A DNA stretch of 64,000 nucleotides from JACCTU01 sp963848525 (GCA_963848525.1 CAWKDZ010000005.1:310001-374000), one strand, 5' to 3'. Counted from the stretch's first letter, positions 16,373 to 24,622 are shown. The notes: a model not told the origin generated them from the letters alone. Numbers and translations are program-made.

Positions 16373-16382
16373 AGGCTAGCCT
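16373..16382. promoter_or_regulatory. palindromic shared -10 element for two divergent genes
   Basis: The decamer AGGCTAGCCT is a perfect palindrome that reads TAGCCT on both strands. The plus copy is exactly six bases before the GTG at 16389 and the minus copy exactly six bases before the GTG at 16366. Confidence 0.6.
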
Positions 16383-16388
16383 GACGGC

Positions 16389-16799
16389 GTGGAGTTCGAC
16401 ACGAAGATCGCCGTCGTTCTGCGCGAGGATCTCGCGGTCTGGCAGAAGGCGAACGTGACCGCGTTCCTCGTCAGCGGCATCGCCGGCACTGCCCCCGAGA
16501 CCGTCGGCGAGCCTTACGTCGACGCCTCCGGGAACCGGTATCTGCCGATGTTCCGGCAGCCTGTGCTCGTCTACGGCTCCGACGGCGCCGGCTTGCGCCG
16601 GGCATACGAGCGGGCGCTGAGCCGAGACGTCGAGCTCGCGATCTACACGAACGAGCTCTTCACCACCGGTCACGACGGCGCGAACCGCGCTGCCGTCGCG
16701 GCGGTCACCGCCGAGGAGCTCGACCTCGTCGGGATTGCGCTCCGCGCCGACCGCAAGCTCGTCGACAGGATCGTCGACAGGCTGCGCCCGCACGCCTAG
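16389..16799 (+). CDS. DUF2000 family protein
   Basis: A 136-residue single-domain protein matching the DUF2000 family by its layout: FDTKIAVVLREDLAVWQKAN at the start, a central YLPMFRQPVLVY block and a late ELDLVGIALRADRKLVD block. The fold is thought to resemble peptidyl-tRNA hydrolase 2, but no function is established. GTG start, TAGCCT six bases upstream and no ribosome binding site. Its stop overlaps by four bases the end of the convergent ettA gene. Confidence 0.82.
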   Translation: MEFDTKIAVVLREDLAVWQKANVTAFLVSGIAGTAPETVGEPYVDASGNRYLPMFRQPVLVYGSDGAGLRRAYERALSRDVELAIYTNELFTTGHDGANRAAVAAVTAEELDLVGIALRADRKLVDRIVDRLRPHA

Positions 16800-18466
16800 G
16801 CCCGCACGAGCGGCTTGTACTTGATCCGATGCGGCTCGAGCGCCTCGGCGCCGCGCGTCTCGCGAACCCAGTCGGCGTACTCCTGCCAGCTGCCCTCGAA
16901 CCACGTCGCCTGCGAGTCGCCCTCGAACGCGAGGATGTGCGTCGCGATCCGGTCGAGGAACCAGCGGTCATGCGAGATCACGACGGCGCAGCCGGCGAAG
17001 TCGAGCAACGCCTCCTCGAGCGCGCGCAGCGTGTCGACGTCGAGGTCGTTCGTCGGCTCGTCGAGGAGCAGGACGTTCCCGCCCGAGCGCAGCAGCTTCG
17101 CGAGGTGGACGCGGTTGCGCTCGCCGCCGCTGAGGTCGCCGACGCGCTTCTGCTGGTCGCCGCCCTTGAAGTTGAACCACGAGACGTACTGGCGCGAGTT
17201 CACCTCGCGCTTGCCGAGCTCGAACGTGTCGTGGCCGCCGCTGATCTCCTTCCAGACCGTGTTCGCCGGGTCGAGCGCCTCGCGCGACTGGTCGACGTAC
17301 GCGAGCTCGACCGTGTCGCCGACACGGAGCGTGCCCGTGTCCGGCTGCTCGTCGCCGACGATCATCCGGAACAGCGTCGTCTTGCCGGCGCCGTTCGGCC
17401 CGACGACGCCGACGATCCCCGCGGGCGGCAGCGAGAACGTCAGCTCCTCGAACAACAGCCGGTCGCCGAAGCCCTTCGCGACGCCTTCCGCCTCGATCAC
17501 GACGTCCCCCAGGCGCGGGCCGGGCGGGATGTGGATCTCGACGCGGTCGAGCTTGACGTTCTGCTCTTCCGCGTACAGCCGCTCGTACGCGCCAAGCCGG
17601 GCCTTCGACTTCGCGTGGCGCGCACGCGGGCTCGCGCGCACCCACTCGAGCTCGCGCGCGAGCGTGCGCTGCCGCGCCGACGCCGTCTTCTCCTCGACGG
17701 CGAGCCGCGCCTGCTTCTGCTCGAGCCACGACGAGTAGTTCCCCTCGAACGGCAGCCCGCGGCCGCGGTCGAGCTCGAGGATCCAGCCGGCGACGTTGTC
17801 GAGGAAGTAGCGGTCGTGCGTGACCGCGACGACGGTGCCCTTGTACTCGTCGAGGAAGCGCTCGAGCCACCAGACCGACTCGGCGTCGAGGTGGTTCGTC
17901 GGCTCGTCGAGCAGGAGCAGGTCGGGCGAGGAAAGGAGCAGCCGGCAGAGCGCGACGCGCCGCCGCTCGCCGCCTGAGAGCGAGGTCACGTCTCGTTCGC
18001 CTTCGGGTAGGCGCAGCGCGTCCATCGCGCGGTCGAGCGTCTGGTCGAGCTGCCAGAGGTCGCGGCGGTCGATCTCGTCCTGCACGGTCGCCTGTTCAGC
18101 AAGCAGCGCGTCGAAGTCCGCGTCCGGCTCCGCGAATGCGGCGGAGACCGCGTTGAAGCGGTCGAGCAGGTCGCGGGCCTGGCGCACGCCGTCCTCGACG
18201 TTGCCGCGCACGTCCTTCTCGTCGTCGAGCTCGGGCTCCTGGGAGAGCAGTCCGACCGACGCGCGCGGCGCGAGCTGCGCGACGCCCGACGACGGCTCCT
18301 CGATGCCGGCCATGATCCGCAGGAGCGTCGACTTCCCGGCTCCGTTCGGGCCGAGCACGCCGATCTTCGCACCGGGCAGGAACGACAGCGAGATGTTCGC
18401 CAGCACTTGGCGCTCGGGGCCGTAGAACTTGTCGGCCCGGTACATCGTGAAGACGTAGTCGCTCAC
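16796..18466 (-). CDS. ettA: energy-dependent translational throttle protein EttA (ABC-F ATPase)
   Basis: A cytoplasmic ABC-F protein that binds the ribosomal E site and gates the first elongation steps according to ATP level. The 556 residues contain two ABC cassettes, each with Walker A (LGPNGAGKST, VGPNGAGKTT), signature (LSGGERRR, LSGGERNR) and Walker B (LLLDEPTNHLD, LLLDEPTNDLD). The P-site interaction linker and the EttA-type arm are in the expected places, and the start YVFTMYRADKFYGP and length are typical of EttA rather than Uup. GTG start with TATCGT six bases upstream. Confidence 0.95.
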   Translation of the reverse strand: MSDYVFTMYRADKFYGPERQVLANISLSFLPGAKIGVLGPNGAGKSTLLRIMAGIEEPSSGVAQLAPRASVGLLSQEPELDDEKDVRGNVEDGVRQARDLLDRFNAVSAAFAEPDADFDALLAEQATVQDEIDRRDLWQLDQTLDRAMDALRLPEGERDVTSLSGGERRRVALCRLLLSSPDLLLLDEPTNHLDAESVWWLERFLDEYKGTVVAVTHDRYFLDNVAGWILELDRGRGLPFEGNYSSWLEQKQARLAVEEKTASARQRTLARELEWVRASPRARHAKSKARLGAYERLYAEEQNVKLDRVEIHIPPGPRLGDVVIEAEGVAKGFGDRLLFEELTFSLPPAGIVGVVGPNGAGKTTLFRMIVGDEQPDTGTLRVGDTVELAYVDQSREALDPANTVWKEISGGHDTFELGKREVNSRQYVSWFNFKGGDQQKRVGDLSGGERNRVHLAKLLRSGGNVLLLDEPTNDLDVDTLRALEEALLDFAGCAVVISHDRWFLDRIATHILAFEGDSQATWFEGSWQEYADWVRETRGAEALEPHRIKYKPLVRA

Positions 18467-18472
18467 GCCGCG

Positions 18473-18488
18473 ACGATAGCCGTACGAT
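18473..18488. promoter_or_regulatory. divergent leaderless -10 elements of ettA and a methyltransferase gene
   Basis: TATCGT on the minus strand (18478-18473) and TACGAT on the plus strand (18483-18488) each lie exactly six bases before a GTG start (18466 and 18495). Only 28 bases separate the two coding regions. Confidence 0.6.
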
Positions 18489-18494
18489 GGCGCC

Positions 18495-19139
18495 GTGAGC
18501 CGGTGCTGCTCACCCGGTGCGTACGGCGAGTTCTTCGACGAGAAACTGGCGCGGCGCGACGCGGACCGTTACCGGAGGAAGGGGCTTGGGCGCGCGAGCC
18601 AACGGCTCGTCGACCTCGTCGCCGGCCGCGGGCTCGAAGGCGCGTCGGTGCTCGAGGTCGGCGGCGGCACGGGGACGCTTCAGATCGAGCTGCTCGAGCG
18701 AGGGGCCTCGCGGGCGACGAACGTCGAGCTCTCGCCCGGCTACGAGACCGAAGCCCGGCGCTTGCTCGAGGAGCGCGGGCTCTCGGAGCGGGCGGAGCGG
18801 CACGTCGTCGACCTCGCCACTGATCGCGATGCTGTCGGCGACGCCGACGTCGTCCTGCTTCACCGTGTCGTCTGCTGCTATCCCGACTACGAGTCGCTGC
18901 TCTCGGTCGCGGCCGCGAAAGCGCGCCGCCTGATCGCGTTCTCCTTCCCGCCCGATCTCGCGGTCAGCCGGCTCCTGGTCCGGGTCCTGAACCTCGGCCC
19001 ACGCCTTCGCGGCTGCGACTTCCGCTCATACATCCACTCGGAGCGAGCCATGCTCACGGCGGTCGAGCGGCAGGGCTTCCGCCTCGCGGGCGCGGAGCGA
19101 GCGGGCGTCTGGCGCCTTGCGCTGCTCGAGCGAGGATGA
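18495..19139 (+). CDS. class I SAM-dependent methyltransferase
   Basis: A 214-residue Rossmann-fold methyltransferase. SAM-binding motif I is VLEVGGGTGTLQIEL near residue 53; motif II is NVELSPGYE and a later 'DVVLLHRVVCCYPDY' strand corresponds to motif IV. Two early cysteines (SRCCSPGAYGEFF) recall the N-terminus of BchM-like and related enzymes, but no pigment genes are nearby, so the substrate is open. GTG start without ribosome binding site. The next gene starts inside its stop (ATGA). Confidence 0.82.
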   Translation: MSRCCSPGAYGEFFDEKLARRDADRYRRKGLGRASQRLVDLVAGRGLEGASVLEVGGGTGTLQIELLERGASRATNVELSPGYETEARRLLEERGLSERAERHVVDLATDRDAVGDADVVLLHRVVCCYPDYESLLSVAAAKARRLIAFSFPPDLAVSRLLVRVLNLGPRLRGCDFRSYIHSERAMLTAVERQGFRLAGAERAGVWRLALLERG

Positions 19140-19744
19140 TCGAGCTCGAGCAGTCGAACCGCTTCCTGATCCAGCAGGTCTTCAAGCCGATCTCGAACGA
19201 GTACAGGATCAGCATCCCGACGCCGGGCGCGACTGACGAGGGCCGGCCGATCCTCTTCGTCAAGCAGAAGAAGATGAAGATCAAGGAGGACATCCGCTTC
19301 CGCACGTCGGAGGACGGCGACGCTTACGCGTTCATGATCAAGGCAAAGTCGGTCTTCGAGTTCCGCGGGCGGCACGACGTGCTCGATGCCGACGGCCAGG
19401 TCATCGGACAGCTCGAGAAGGCGTTCGGCGTGTCACTGTTCCGCAGCCATTGGCACGTGAAGGACGCGAACGGCAGCGAGCTGTTCGAGGCGCACGAGTC
19501 GAGTTGGGTCGTTGCGCTCGTCCGCCGCTTCGCCGACATCGGCTTCGACTGGCTGTCGGTGCTGTCGTGGCTGCCGTTCAACTTCACGTTCCGGCGGAAC
19601 GGCGACGAGGTCGGCAGCTACAAGCGCGTGCTCGGCAAGTTCCGGGACCGCTACGTGCTGGAGCTCGGCGAGGGCCTAGTCGACGCCGATCGACGGCTCG
19701 TGGTCGCGTTCGCCGTCGCGCTGGACGCCCTCCAGGACCGCTAG
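19136..19744 (+). CDS. LURP-one-related/scramblase-like protein
   Basis: A 202-residue protein of the LURP-one (Tubby-like) fold. The sequence alternates short beta strands: RFLIQQVFKPISNEYRI, ILFVKQKKMKIKEDI, AFMIKAKSVFEFRGRHDVLD, and VIGQLEKAFGVSLFRSHW. The family has a twelve-strand barrel around a hydrophobic helix, seen here as DWLSVLSWLPFNFTF. Function in bacteria is unknown. Its last 69 bases overlap the end of the convergent yceH-like gene. Confidence 0.75.
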   Translation: MIELEQSNRFLIQQVFKPISNEYRISIPTPGATDEGRPILFVKQKKMKIKEDIRFRTSEDGDAYAFMIKAKSVFEFRGRHDVLDADGQVIGQLEKAFGVSLFRSHWHVKDANGSELFEAHESSWVVALVRRFADIGFDWLSVLSWLPFNFTFRRNGDEVGSYKRVLGKFRDRYVLELGEGLVDADRRLVVAFAVALDALQDR

Positions 19745-20317
19745 GCGACGCTCCAGCTCGCCGACGCGCCGCTCGAGGGCCTCGACGCGGTCGCCCGCCG
19801 GCGGCGCCGTGGGGACAGTCCCGGGACTGTCCCCCTCTCCGCCCAGGAGCTGCGCCCAGCGCTCCTCCTTCTGTCCCGGACGGCGGTCGAGCCGGGCTAC
19901 GAGCTCGCGCTGGGCGAGCGCATTCAACGTCTCGTCCACGTCCGCCAGCGACTCGAAGCGATGCAGGCGCTCCGTCCGCTGCTTGAGCTCGCCGATCGTC
20001 TGCGGCCCGCGCAGCATCAGCACCGCGAGCACGGAGATCTGCGGCGCGTTCACGCCGAGCGCTTCGTCGAACAGGTGCCGGTACTTGACCGCACGGCTGC
20101 CGCGGCCGCTCGCAAGCCGAGCCCAGCCGCGGCTGGAGAGCCGCTGGAGCGCGTCGCGGATCGTCGGCTCGTCGTAGTCGACGACCGGATCGCGGTTGGT
20201 CGACTGGTTGCACGCCAGCCGGAGCGCGTTCACCGACAGCGGGTAGACGTCGGGCGTCGTCCGCTGCTTCTCGATCAGGCAGCCGAGGACGCGAAGTTCG
20301 GCGGGTTCGGCGTCCAT
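19676..20317 (-). CDS. YceH family (DUF480) protein
   Basis: A 213-residue protein with two winged-helix domains: residues 1-80 (PAELRVLGCLIEKQRTTPD, SVNALRLACNQSTNRDPV) and 85-160 (ISVLAVLMLRGPQTIGELKQR). This is the DUF480/YceH family, of unknown cellular role. After the second domain a short insertion GDSPGTVP (residues 162-169) is encoded by the 24-bp palindromic repeat at 19811, and then a coiled-coil tail VEALERRVGELERRLAVLEG. It follows the HerA-like ATPase gene by 5 bases. Confidence 0.88.
   Translation of the reverse strand: MDAEPAELRVLGCLIEKQRTTPDVYPLSVNALRLACNQSTNRDPVVDYDEPTIRDALQRLSSRGWARLASGRGSRAVKYRHLFDEALGVNAPQISVLAVLMLRGPQTIGELKQRTERLHRFESLADVDETLNALAQRELVARLDRRPGQKEERWAQLLGGEGDSPGTVPTAPPAGDRVEALERRVGELERRLAVLEGVQRDGERDHEPSIGVD
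19811..19834. repeat. 24-bp REP-like palindrome, copy 1
   Basis: Perfect palindrome with half-site GGGGACAGTCCC. It lies inside the coding region of the yceH-like gene, in frame. The same sequence occurs at 62356 and a variant at 62243. Confidence 0.8.
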
Positions 20318-20322
20318 CGCGG

Positions 20323-21819
20323 CTAGAGCCGCTTCCTGAGCATCCCGAACATGCCGCGGACGATCTCGCGCTGGAGCGCCTTGCCCTGGCGCGAGGTCAT
20401 GAAGTCGGTGAGCGGGTCGCTCGGCGCCTTCGGCGGCTTCGATCTCGCGCGTGGCTTGGCCGCCTCCGGCTCGGGCTGCTCCTCGACCCGCTTCGCGAGC
20501 GCCTCGGCGGCGCTCTCGCGCTCGAGCCGCGTCCCGTACTTCGCCCACAACGGTGAGGCCTGGGCGGGGCCCACGAGGTCGGGCGCCGGCTCCATGCTCG
20601 ACCGGGGCGCGCGCAGCCTCGTGTGCACGACCGGCGTCGGGACGCCCTTCTCGTCGAGGACGGTCACCGCGGCCTCGCCGATCCCGAGGCTCGTCAGCAG
20701 CTCCTCGAGGTCGTAGAGCTCGGACGTCGGGTAGGTCCGCACCGTCTTTCGCAACGCAGTCGCGTCGTCGGGAGTGAACGCACGGAGCGCGTGCTGGATC
20801 CTGTTGCCGAGCTGCGCGAGCACGGAGCTCGGCAGGTCGGTCGGGTGCTGCGTGACGAAGAACACGCCGACTCCTTTCGAGCGGATCATCCGCACGGTGC
20901 GCTCGACCGACTCGAGGAACGCGTCGGTCGAGTCGTCGAAGAGCAGGTGCGCCTCGTCGAAGAAGAAGACGAGCTTCGGCTTGTCCAGGTCGCCGACCTC
21001 GGGCAGCTGCTCGAAGAGCTCGGCGAGGAGCCACATCAGGACGGTCGAGAACAGTCGCGGCTTGTCCTGCACGGCGGCGAGCTCGAGGCACGAGATCACG
21101 CCGCGTCCGTCGGGCGTGGTTCGCAGCAGGTCGCTGATCTCGAACTGCGGCTCGCCGAAGAACTCGTTCCCGCCGCCGTCCTCGAGCTGGACGAGCGAGC
21201 GGAGCAGCACGCCGATCGTCTGCTTCGAGACGCCGCCGATGCCGGTCAGGTCGGCCTTGCCCTCCTTCGACTCGAGGAAGGCGAGTAATGCGCGCAGGTC
21301 GGCGAGGTCGACGAGCGCCAGGCCGCGCTCGTCCGCGTAGCGGAACACGAGCGCGAGGCTCGCCTCCTGCGTCTCGTTCGAGCCGAGGATCTTCGCGAGC
21401 AGCTGCGGCCCGAAGTCGGTGACGGAGGCTCGGACCGGGACGCCGGGACCGATGCCGCCGAGCGAGAGGTACTCCGTCGGATAGGACGCGGGCTCGTGCG
21501 GGAGTCCGAGCTCGGCCATTCGCTCCGCGGCCTTTCCCTCCGCCGGCGCGGGGACTGCGAGTCCCGACACGTCGCCCTTGTAGTCCGCCGCGAAGACCGC
21601 GACTCCGGCTTCGGACAGCTGCTCGGCGAGCAGCTGGAGCGTGCGCGTCTTCCCCGTTCCCGTCGCCCCCGCGATCAGCCCGTGCCGGTTCGAGGTGGCG
21701 AGCGGGAGCCGCACGACTGCCTCCCGCTGGAGCCCGCCGTCGTGCACTCCACGGCCCAGGTCGATGCTGGCGCCCTCGAATGCGTACGCGTCCGCGATCG
21801 TCTCGGCGAGTGCGGTCAC
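20323..21819 (-). CDS. HerA-like ATPase (DUF853)
   Basis: A 498-residue P-loop ATPase of the FtsK/HerA superclass, DUF853 type. Walker A is GATGTGKTRTLQLLAEQ near residue 45, Walker B is LVFFFDEAHLLFDD near 300, and a later FFVTQHPTDLP block is the sensor region. The C-terminal 100 residues are basic and Pro/Ala-rich. Members are annotated as ATPase or helicase with no firm role. Of two adjacent GTGs the second, 21819, is preferred because TATCGT lies seven bases before it. Its stop is 5 bases from the yceH-like start, so both form an operon. Confidence 0.88.
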   Translation of the reverse strand: MTALAETIADAYAFEGASIDLGRGVHDGGLQREAVVRLPLATSNRHGLIAGATGTGKTRTLQLLAEQLSEAGVAVFAADYKGDVSGLAVPAPAEGKAAERMAELGLPHEPASYPTEYLSLGGIGPGVPVRASVTDFGPQLLAKILGSNETQEASLALVFRYADERGLALVDLADLRALLAFLESKEGKADLTGIGGVSKQTIGVLLRSLVQLEDGGGNEFFGEPQFEISDLLRTTPDGRGVISCLELAAVQDKPRLFSTVLMWLLAELFEQLPEVGDLDKPKLVFFFDEAHLLFDDSTDAFLESVERTVRMIRSKGVGVFFVTQHPTDLPSSVLAQLGNRIQHALRAFTPDDATALRKTVRTYPTSELYDLEELLTSLGIGEAAVTVLDEKGVPTPVVHTRLRAPRSSMEPAPDLVGPAQASPLWAKYGTRLERESAAEALAKRVEEQPEPEAAKPRARSKPPKAPSDPLTDFMTSRQGKALQREIVRGMFGMLRKRL

Positions 21820-21825
21820 CACGCG

Positions 21826-21832
21826 TACGATA
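21826..21832. promoter_or_regulatory. overlapping divergent -10 elements of sufS and the HerA-like gene
   Basis: TACGATA holds TACGAT on the plus strand, six bases before the sufS ATG at 21838, and TATCGT on the minus strand, seven bases before the GTG at 21819. The two promoters cannot be occupied at the same time. Confidence 0.6.
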
Positions 21833-21837
21833 GGCCC

Positions 21838-23082
21838 ATGGCGGTCGAAGCACGCCCGAAGCTGGACGCCCGCAAGCTGCGCGCCGACTTCCCGATCTTC
21901 GAGCAGATGATCCACGGCAAGCCGCTCGCGTACCTGGACTCCGCGGTCACGTCGCAGAAGCCGCGGCAGGTGCTGGACGCGATGCAGACGTTCTACGAGA
22001 CCTCCTACGGGAACGTGCACCGCGGCGTCTACACGCTCTCCGAGCGCGCCACCGCGGAGTTCGAGGGCGCCCGCGCCAAGGTCGCGGGGTTCGTCAACGC
22101 GCCCTCCGAGCGCGAGGTGATCTACACGCGGAGCGCGACCGAGGCGATCAACCTCGTCGCCTACGCCTGGGGCTACGACAACCTCGGCCCCGGCGACGTC
22201 GTCGCGGTCTCGGAGCTCGACCACCACTCGAACTTCGTGCCCTGGCAGTACGTCGCCGGCCGCACGGGCGCCTCGTTCCGGACGATCCCGATCGACGACG
22301 CGGGCGAGCTCGTGCTCGACACGCTCGACGAGATCGCCGCGTCCGGACAGCTGAAGGTCGTCGCGAACAACCTCGTCTCGAACGCGCTCGGCACGATCAA
22401 CCCGATCGACCGGCTGACGGCGTGGGCGCACGAGCACGGCGCGATCATGGTCGTCGACGCCGCGCAGGCCGCCCCGCACGTCGCGCTCGACGTGCAGGCG
22501 CTCGACTGCGACTTCCTCGCGTTCTCGTCGCACAAGATGTGCGGGCCGAGCGGGATCGGCGCGCTCTGGGGCCGGCGCGAGCTGCTCGAGCGCATGTCGC
22601 CGTTCAACCTCGGCGGCCAGATGATCCACAAGGTCGAGCTCGACCGGACGACGTGGAACGAGCTGCCGTACAAGTTCGAGGCCGGCACGCCGGCGATCGC
22701 CGAGGCGGTCGGCTTCGGCGCCGCGGTCGACTACCTGACCGAGATCGGGCTCGACGCGATCGAGGCCCACGAGCACGAGCTCGCGGCGTACGCGCTCGAG
22801 CGGCTCGGGGAGATCGAGGGCATCAGGCTGTTCGGCCCGCCCGCCGAGCGCCGTGCCGGGATCGTCTCGTTCGACCTCGCGGGGATCCACCCGCACGACA
22901 TCGCGCAGGTGCTCGACTGGGAGGGCATCGCCGTCCGCGCCGGCCACCACTGCGCGCAGCCGCTGATGCGCAAGCTCGGCGTCGCGGCGACGACGCGCGC
23001 GAGCTTCTACCTCTACACGATCCCCGAGGAGATCGACCGGCTCGTCGACGGCCTGGAGAAGGCGCGGAAAGCACTCGCATGA
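21838..23082 (+). CDS. sufS: cysteine desulfurase SufS
   Basis: PLP enzyme that takes sulfur from cysteine and holds it as a persulfide for SufU/SufB. The 414-residue product is a group II desulfurase: PLP-binding Lys233 in FSSHKMCGP, substrate-binding SELDHHSNFVPW near 128, the catalytic Cys372 in AGHHCAQPLM. The N-terminus LRADFPIFEQ and LAYLDSAVTSQKP are typical. ATG start with TACGAT six bases upstream and no ribosome binding site. The stop overlaps the start of sufU. The genes for the scaffold are 10 kb away. Confidence 0.96.
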   Translation: MAVEARPKLDARKLRADFPIFEQMIHGKPLAYLDSAVTSQKPRQVLDAMQTFYETSYGNVHRGVYTLSERATAEFEGARAKVAGFVNAPSEREVIYTRSATEAINLVAYAWGYDNLGPGDVVAVSELDHHSNFVPWQYVAGRTGASFRTIPIDDAGELVLDTLDEIAASGQLKVVANNLVSNALGTINPIDRLTAWAHEHGAIMVVDAAQAAPHVALDVQALDCDFLAFSSHKMCGPSGIGALWGRRELLERMSPFNLGGQMIHKVELDRTTWNELPYKFEAGTPAIAEAVGFGAAVDYLTEIGLDAIEAHEHELAAYALERLGEIEGIRLFGPPAERRAGIVSFDLAGIHPHDIAQVLDWEGIAVRAGHHCAQPLMRKLGVAATTRASFYLYTIPEEIDRLVDGLEKARKALA

Positions 23083-23513
23083 GCGAGTTCGACCAGCTGT
23101 ATCGCGAGGTCATCCTCGACCACTACAAGAACCCGCGCGGGCACGGCGTGATCGAGGACGCGGACGCGAACGCGGAGGGTATGAACCCGCTCTGCGGCGA
23201 CGAGGTCTCGATCTACGTGCGCTTCGGGGAGGACCGGGAGACGATCGACGAGGTCAAGTTCTCCGGTCGCGGCTGCGCGATCTCTCAGGCGGCGACGTCG
23301 ATGCTGACCGAGATGGTGCAAGGGAAGACCGCCGCGCACGTCGCTGCGCTCGACAAGGACGAGCTGCTCGAGGAGATCGGGATCCCGCTGACGCCGATCC
23401 GGCTCAAGTGCGCGGTGCTCGGGCTGACCACGCTGAAGGTCGCGCTGCACAAGGCCAAGGGCACGCCGCTGCCCGACGGTCTCGCCGGGTACGACGAGCT
23501 CTCCCTGAGCTAA
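23079..23513 (+). CDS. sufU: sulfur-transfer protein SufU
   Basis: Zinc-dependent sulfurtransferase partner of SufS in Gram-positive-type Suf systems. The 144 residues include the three conserved cysteines Cys39 (PLCGDE), Cys66 (GRGCAISQA) and Cys111 (RLKCAVLG) and the zinc-ligand Asp41; the region between Cys66 and Cys111 has the insertion that separates SufU from IscU. ATG start in an ATGA overlap with sufS. The next gene, a Rieske protein, overlaps its stop by one base. Confidence 0.96.
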   Translation: MSEFDQLYREVILDHYKNPRGHGVIEDADANAEGMNPLCGDEVSIYVRFGEDRETIDEVKFSGRGCAISQAATSMLTEMVQGKTAAHVAALDKDELLEEIGIPLTPIRLKCAVLGLTTLKVALHKAKGTPLPDGLAGYDELSLS

Positions 23514-23827
23514 TGACGCTGATCGAGGTCTGCCCGGTGGAGGAGCTGCCGCCGGGGTCGATGAAGCTGGTCCCCGCCGGGCCGCTGACGGTGGGCGTCT
23601 ACAACTGCGCCGGCGAGTACTTCGCGATCGAGGACCGCTGCTCGCACGACGACGGGCCGCTCGCCGAGGGCGACTGGGACCGCGACGCCTGCACCGTCGT
23701 CTGCCCGCGGCATGGGTCGCATTTCGACCTCCGGACCGGCCGGCCGCTGTCCCTCCCCGCGTACGAGCCCGTCGACGTCTACGGCGTCGTCGTCGAGGAC
23801 GGCTGGGTCAAGGTCGAGGTGGAGTGA
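23513..23827 (+). CDS. Rieske-type ferredoxin
   Basis: A 104-residue soluble Rieske protein with a [2Fe-2S] centre: CSHDDGPL (residues 42-49) and CPRHGSHFDLRTG (about 63-75) supply the Cys-x-His and Cys-x2-His ligands. It resembles the ferredoxin subunit of non-haem dioxygenases, and such genes often sit next to sufSU in actinobacteria, where they may be clients or electron donors for cluster assembly. That role is an inference. Start overlaps the sufU stop (TAATG); its stop overlaps the DUF4260 start. Confidence 0.93.
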   Translation: MTLIEVCPVEELPPGSMKLVPAGPLTVGVYNCAGEYFAIEDRCSHDDGPLAEGDWDRDACTVVCPRHGSHFDLRTGRPLSLPAYEPVDVYGVVVEDGWVKVEVE

Positions 23828-24174
23828 GCGTCGCGCTCGCGCTTCGGCTCGAGGGGCTCGCAGTCGGGGCGGCTGCTGCGGTTCTGTACTTCGACCAGGG
23901 CTACTCGTGGATCGCGTTCGTGCTCCTGCTGCTCGCGCCGGACGTGGGGATGCTCGGGTACCTGGCAGGCCCGCGAGTCGGCGCGGCCACGTACGACCTG
24001 CTGCACTTCGAGGGGTTCCCGGTCCTGCTCGGTCTCGCCGGCGTGCTCGCGGGCGCCGACGTCCCGATTCAGCTCGCGTTGATCTGGCTGACGCACATCG
24101 GCGTCGACCGCGTGCTCGGCTACGGCCTGAAGTACCCGACCGCGTTCGGGGATACGCACCTCCAACGCGTCTAG
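23824..24174 (+). CDS. DUF4260 membrane protein
   Basis: A 116-residue integral membrane protein with about four hydrophobic segments. It carries the DUF4260 pattern: LRLEGLAVGAAAAVLYF, then SWIAFVLLLLAPDVGMLGY, and the late HIGVDRVLGYGLKYPTAF. Function unknown. It is translationally coupled to the Rieske gene (GTGA overlap) and is the end of the sufS operon. Its stop overlaps by four bases the end of the convergent SRPBCC gene. Confidence 0.85.
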   Translation: MSVALALRLEGLAVGAAAAVLYFDQGYSWIAFVLLLLAPDVGMLGYLAGPRVGAATYDLLHFEGFPVLLGLAGVLAGADVPIQLALIWLTHIGVDRVLGYGLKYPTAFGDTHLQRV

Positions 24175-24599
24175 CGCTCTTCGAGGACGCGCTTGAGCGC
24201 GTCGGCGTCCTTGACGAGCTGGCGCTCGACCGCCCGCTCGACGATCCCGCGCATCAGGCGAGGTACGCGCTTCGTGTCGCCGCGCCCCGAGAACGTCACC
24301 GTCGTGCCGTCGCCGGCAGCCTCGAGCGAATGCTCGAGCTCGTAGGCGATCGGTCCCTCGACGACGCGGAGCGAGAACAGACGCGGAGGCTCGAAGCCCG
24401 TCACCTCGAGCGTCGAGGCGGCGCGCCGGCCCATGAACTCGCGCACGTCGCGGAAGCGTGACCCCGCGGCTACGGGACCGTCCACGTGCACCTCGGAGAC
24501 GCTCTCCTGCCACTCCGGGAGCCTCGCGACGTCGGTCAGGTAGGCGAAGACCTCGTCGACGGGCCGTTCGATCTCGACCTTGTGCTCGACGTTGATCAC
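24171..24599 (-). CDS. SRPBCC-family (START-like) protein
   Basis: A 142-residue ligand-binding or cyclase-like protein with the helix-grip fold. The opening EHKVEIERPVDEVFAYLTDV and the middle SRFRDVREFMGRRA and LEVTGFEPPRLFSLR are typical of polyketide cyclase/dehydrase proteins of the SRPBCC group. Residues 120-142 form the long C-terminal helix. Ligand unknown. GTG start with TAGGAT exactly six bases upstream. It shares a 23-base promoter spacer with the O-methyltransferase gene. Confidence 0.82.
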   Translation of the reverse strand: MINVEHKVEIERPVDEVFAYLTDVARLPEWQESVSEVHVDGPVAAGSRFRDVREFMGRRAASTLEVTGFEPPRLFSLRVVEGPIAYELEHSLEAAGDGTTVTFSGRGDTKRVPRLMRGIVERAVERQLVKDADALKRVLEER

Positions 24600-24605
24600 G
24601 GCCGG

Positions 24606-24615
24606 ATCCTAAGGT
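24606..24615. promoter_or_regulatory. divergent leaderless -10 elements
   Basis: TAGGAT (minus, 24611-24606) lies six bases before the GTG at 24599; TAAGGT (plus, 24610-24615) lies seven bases before the GTG at 24623. The two hexamers overlap by two bases. Confidence 0.6.
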
Positions 24616-24622
24616 TCCCTCC

